From the NCBI GenBank assembly GCA_002419505.1, contig DIGF01000019.1:1-6301 (forward strand): 6,301 bases of DNA, in the 5' to 3' direction. Below the pieces are notes generated by a model. The model saw only the letters and a program-made list of their open reading frames with translations, did not search any database and was not told the DNA's origin. The number at the start of each line of letters is the position of its first letter. Position 1 is the first letter of the stretch. The DNA comes from Caryophanales bacterium UBA5729 (GTDB lineage Bacteria; Bacillota_I; Bacilli_A; Izemoplasmatales; Hujiaoplasmataceae). The translations under genes and the position numbers were made by a program. Positions 5,152-6,301 of this stretch are shown here, piece after piece.

Positions 5152-6301
5152 TATCTAATTCGTTAACTAATTCTTCTAAGCGATTAACTACTGCTTTAAA
5201 CGCATTTTCTTTGGTTAAATCCACTCCAGCATTCAACAATTGTTTAACCGGATAATCAGATCCTCCAGATTTCAATAAATTAATATAGTTATCAAACGAA
5301 CCTGGTTTATTATTTTTTACATCCTCGTAAAGTTTTAATGAAGCGGCGAAACTGGTTGCGTATTGATAGACATAGAAAGGAGTGTAGAAAAGGTGAGGGA
5401 TATAGGCCCAAACATATTGTTTAGCCCCTTCTTTAGTAATGTCTAAATCATAAAACTCTTTATATAGATCAATCATAATTTGCGATAAATTATCAGCGGT
5501 TATCGGTTGATTGTTTTCTGCTAATTTATGAGCTTCTAATTCATAGATTGCAAATAAGGTTTGACGATAAAAAGTTGAAAGGATATCGTCGATTGCTCTT
5601 TGCAAAAGCGCGATTTTTTCTTTTTTAGTTGCCTTTGATTCATTGATGATATAATCCAAGAGATTATGCTCGTTAAAAGTAGAGGCGACCTCAGCCACAA
5701 AAATTGTGTAATTTTGCAGGGTTGAAGGTTGCGTCTCGGCTGCGTACATCGAGTGGATTGAATGACCAGCTTCATGAGCAACGGTAAAGACGTCAGCTAA
5801 GGTTTTTGAATAATTAAGCAAGATGAAAGGATGAAGGTTCGGCATAGAGCTTGAGTAAGCGCCTGTGCGTTTTCCAGGTTGTTCGAACACGTCGACAAAA
5901 CCGTCTTTAAGCACATCTTCAGCCTTTTTTTGGAAATGTTCAGGCAAGTTTTTTATCGAGTTAAAAAACAATTTTTTGGCATCTTCAAACTCATATTCCT
6001 TATCGCTTTTTTCTAAGTCTAAGAAACGATCATAAGTGTGATATTCTTCTAAACCTAAATATTCTTTTCTTATTTTAATGTATTTTTTAATTGCTCCTGT
6101 ATTTTCTCTAGCAACTTTAGTCAAGCTGTGATAAACGCTTTCAGGAATGTCGTTATTAAATAAATAACTCTCTAAAGAAGAATCATAATTTCTGGTTTTA
6201 ACTCTAGCCAAATCTGCATCTAACACAGATTTGTAGATTGAAGCATAGGTATTTTTATGGGCTTCATAGTAAGAAAAAACTGCTTCAAAAATATCTTTGC
6301 G
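5135..6301 (-). CDS. pepF: Oligoendopeptidase F, M3B family zinc metallopeptidase (5' end outside window)
   Basis: The frame is open from the window edge (6301) to a TAA at 5137-5135, giving 388 residues, the C-terminal two thirds of a protein usually about 600 long. The enzyme is a cytoplasmic zinc peptidase that cuts short peptides internally. The zinc site is HEAGH (visible residues 176-180), with the third ligand Glu204 in VAEVASTFNEH, as in M3 peptidases. Other family marks are PGKRTGAYSSSMPNLHPF before the zinc site, YVWAYIPHLFYTPFYVYQYATSF (start about residue 292), with the substrate-binding Tyr and His residues, and the end LLKSGGSDYPVKQLLNAG. The upstream visible part (FSYYEAHKNTYASIYKSV and after) is the usual helical lobe. 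A GTG at 6226-6224 is an internal Val codon, because coding similarity continues upstream of it. No terminator follows the stop codon, so transcripts may run into the trpS leader. Confidence 0.95.
   Translation of the reverse strand, partial: RKDIFEAVFSYYEAHKNTYASIYKSVLDADLARVKTRNYDSSLESYLFNNDIPESVYHSLTKVARENTGAIKKYIKIRKEYLGLEEYHTYDRFLDLEKSDKEYEFEDAKKLFFNSIKNLPEHFQKKAEDVLKDGFVDVFEQPGKRTGAYSSSMPNLHPFILLNYSKTLADVFTVAHEAGHSIHSMYAAETQPSTLQNYTIFVAEVASTFNEHNLLDYIINESKATKKEKIALLQRAIDDILSTFYRQTLFAIYELEAHKLAENNQPITADNLSQIMIDLYKEFYDLDITKEGAKQYVWAYIPHLFYTPFYVYQYATSFAASLKLYEDVKNNKPGSFDNYINLLKSGGSDYPVKQLLNAGVDLTKENAFKAVVNRLEELVNELDIVINS

Noticed and set aside
5536..5781. Short open frame inside pepF in another frame
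   Set aside because: It overlaps the zinc-site region of pepF, has no family features, and is a frame shadow.
5135..6226. pepF starting at GTG 6226
   Set aside because: The frame continues to the window edge with residues typical of PepF, and a complete enzyme needs about 200 more residues. The GTG is an internal Val codon.
1..6301. CRISPR arrays, insertion sequences, prophage genes, tRNA or rRNA genes
   Set aside because: No spaced direct repeats, transposase or integrase sequences, or cloverleaf or rRNA-like stretches were found. The T-box leader explains the only structured non-coding stretch of notable length.

Overview
This AT-rich window carries short intergenic gaps, strong AGGAGG-type ribosome binding sites, intrinsic terminators with T-runs and a T-box leader. 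Together these point to a low-GC Gram-positive lineage (Bacillota, or a Mycoplasmatota relative such as an Acholeplasma- or Izemoplasma-like bacterium). Trp is encoded by TGG wherever I checked, and TGA ends two genes (2312-2314 and 3864-3866). The standard code therefore applies, not the Mycoplasma code in which UGA is Trp. The exact taxon cannot be fixed from this window.

Layout. At the left edge is the C-terminal part of a metal-dependent amidohydrolase (+). It converges on a TauE/SafE-type membrane permease (-) across a hairpin terminator. Upstream of the permease on the same strand lies inorganic pyrophosphatase ppa (-). A 133-bp divergent promoter region separates ppa from a two-gene unit (+): a membrane-anchored PTS EIIB-like protein without its catalytic cysteine, and HPr, overlapping by ATGA. 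A terminator follows, then a 12-TM-type MFS transporter (+). The MFS gene converges, with only 10 bp between stop codons, on trpS (-). trpS is preceded by a well-formed tryptophan T-box leader (UGG specifier, T-box, terminator) and its own sigma-A-type promoter. That promoter's -35 box lies inside the 3' end of pepF, an M3 oligoendopeptidase (-) that runs off the right edge.

How the genes relate. Most are housekeeping: pyrophosphate removal, Trp-tRNA charging, peptide turnover and transport. The only tight functional pairing is the EIIB-like protein with HPr. They share a promoter and overlap, yet the EIIB phosphorylation site is occupied by Asp. This is the best candidate here for something not fully described. 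The trpS region is a textbook T-box switch in which the specifier loop, its flanking helices, the T-box and the terminator can all be drawn from the sequence. No mobile elements, CRISPR arrays, tRNA or rRNA genes were found.
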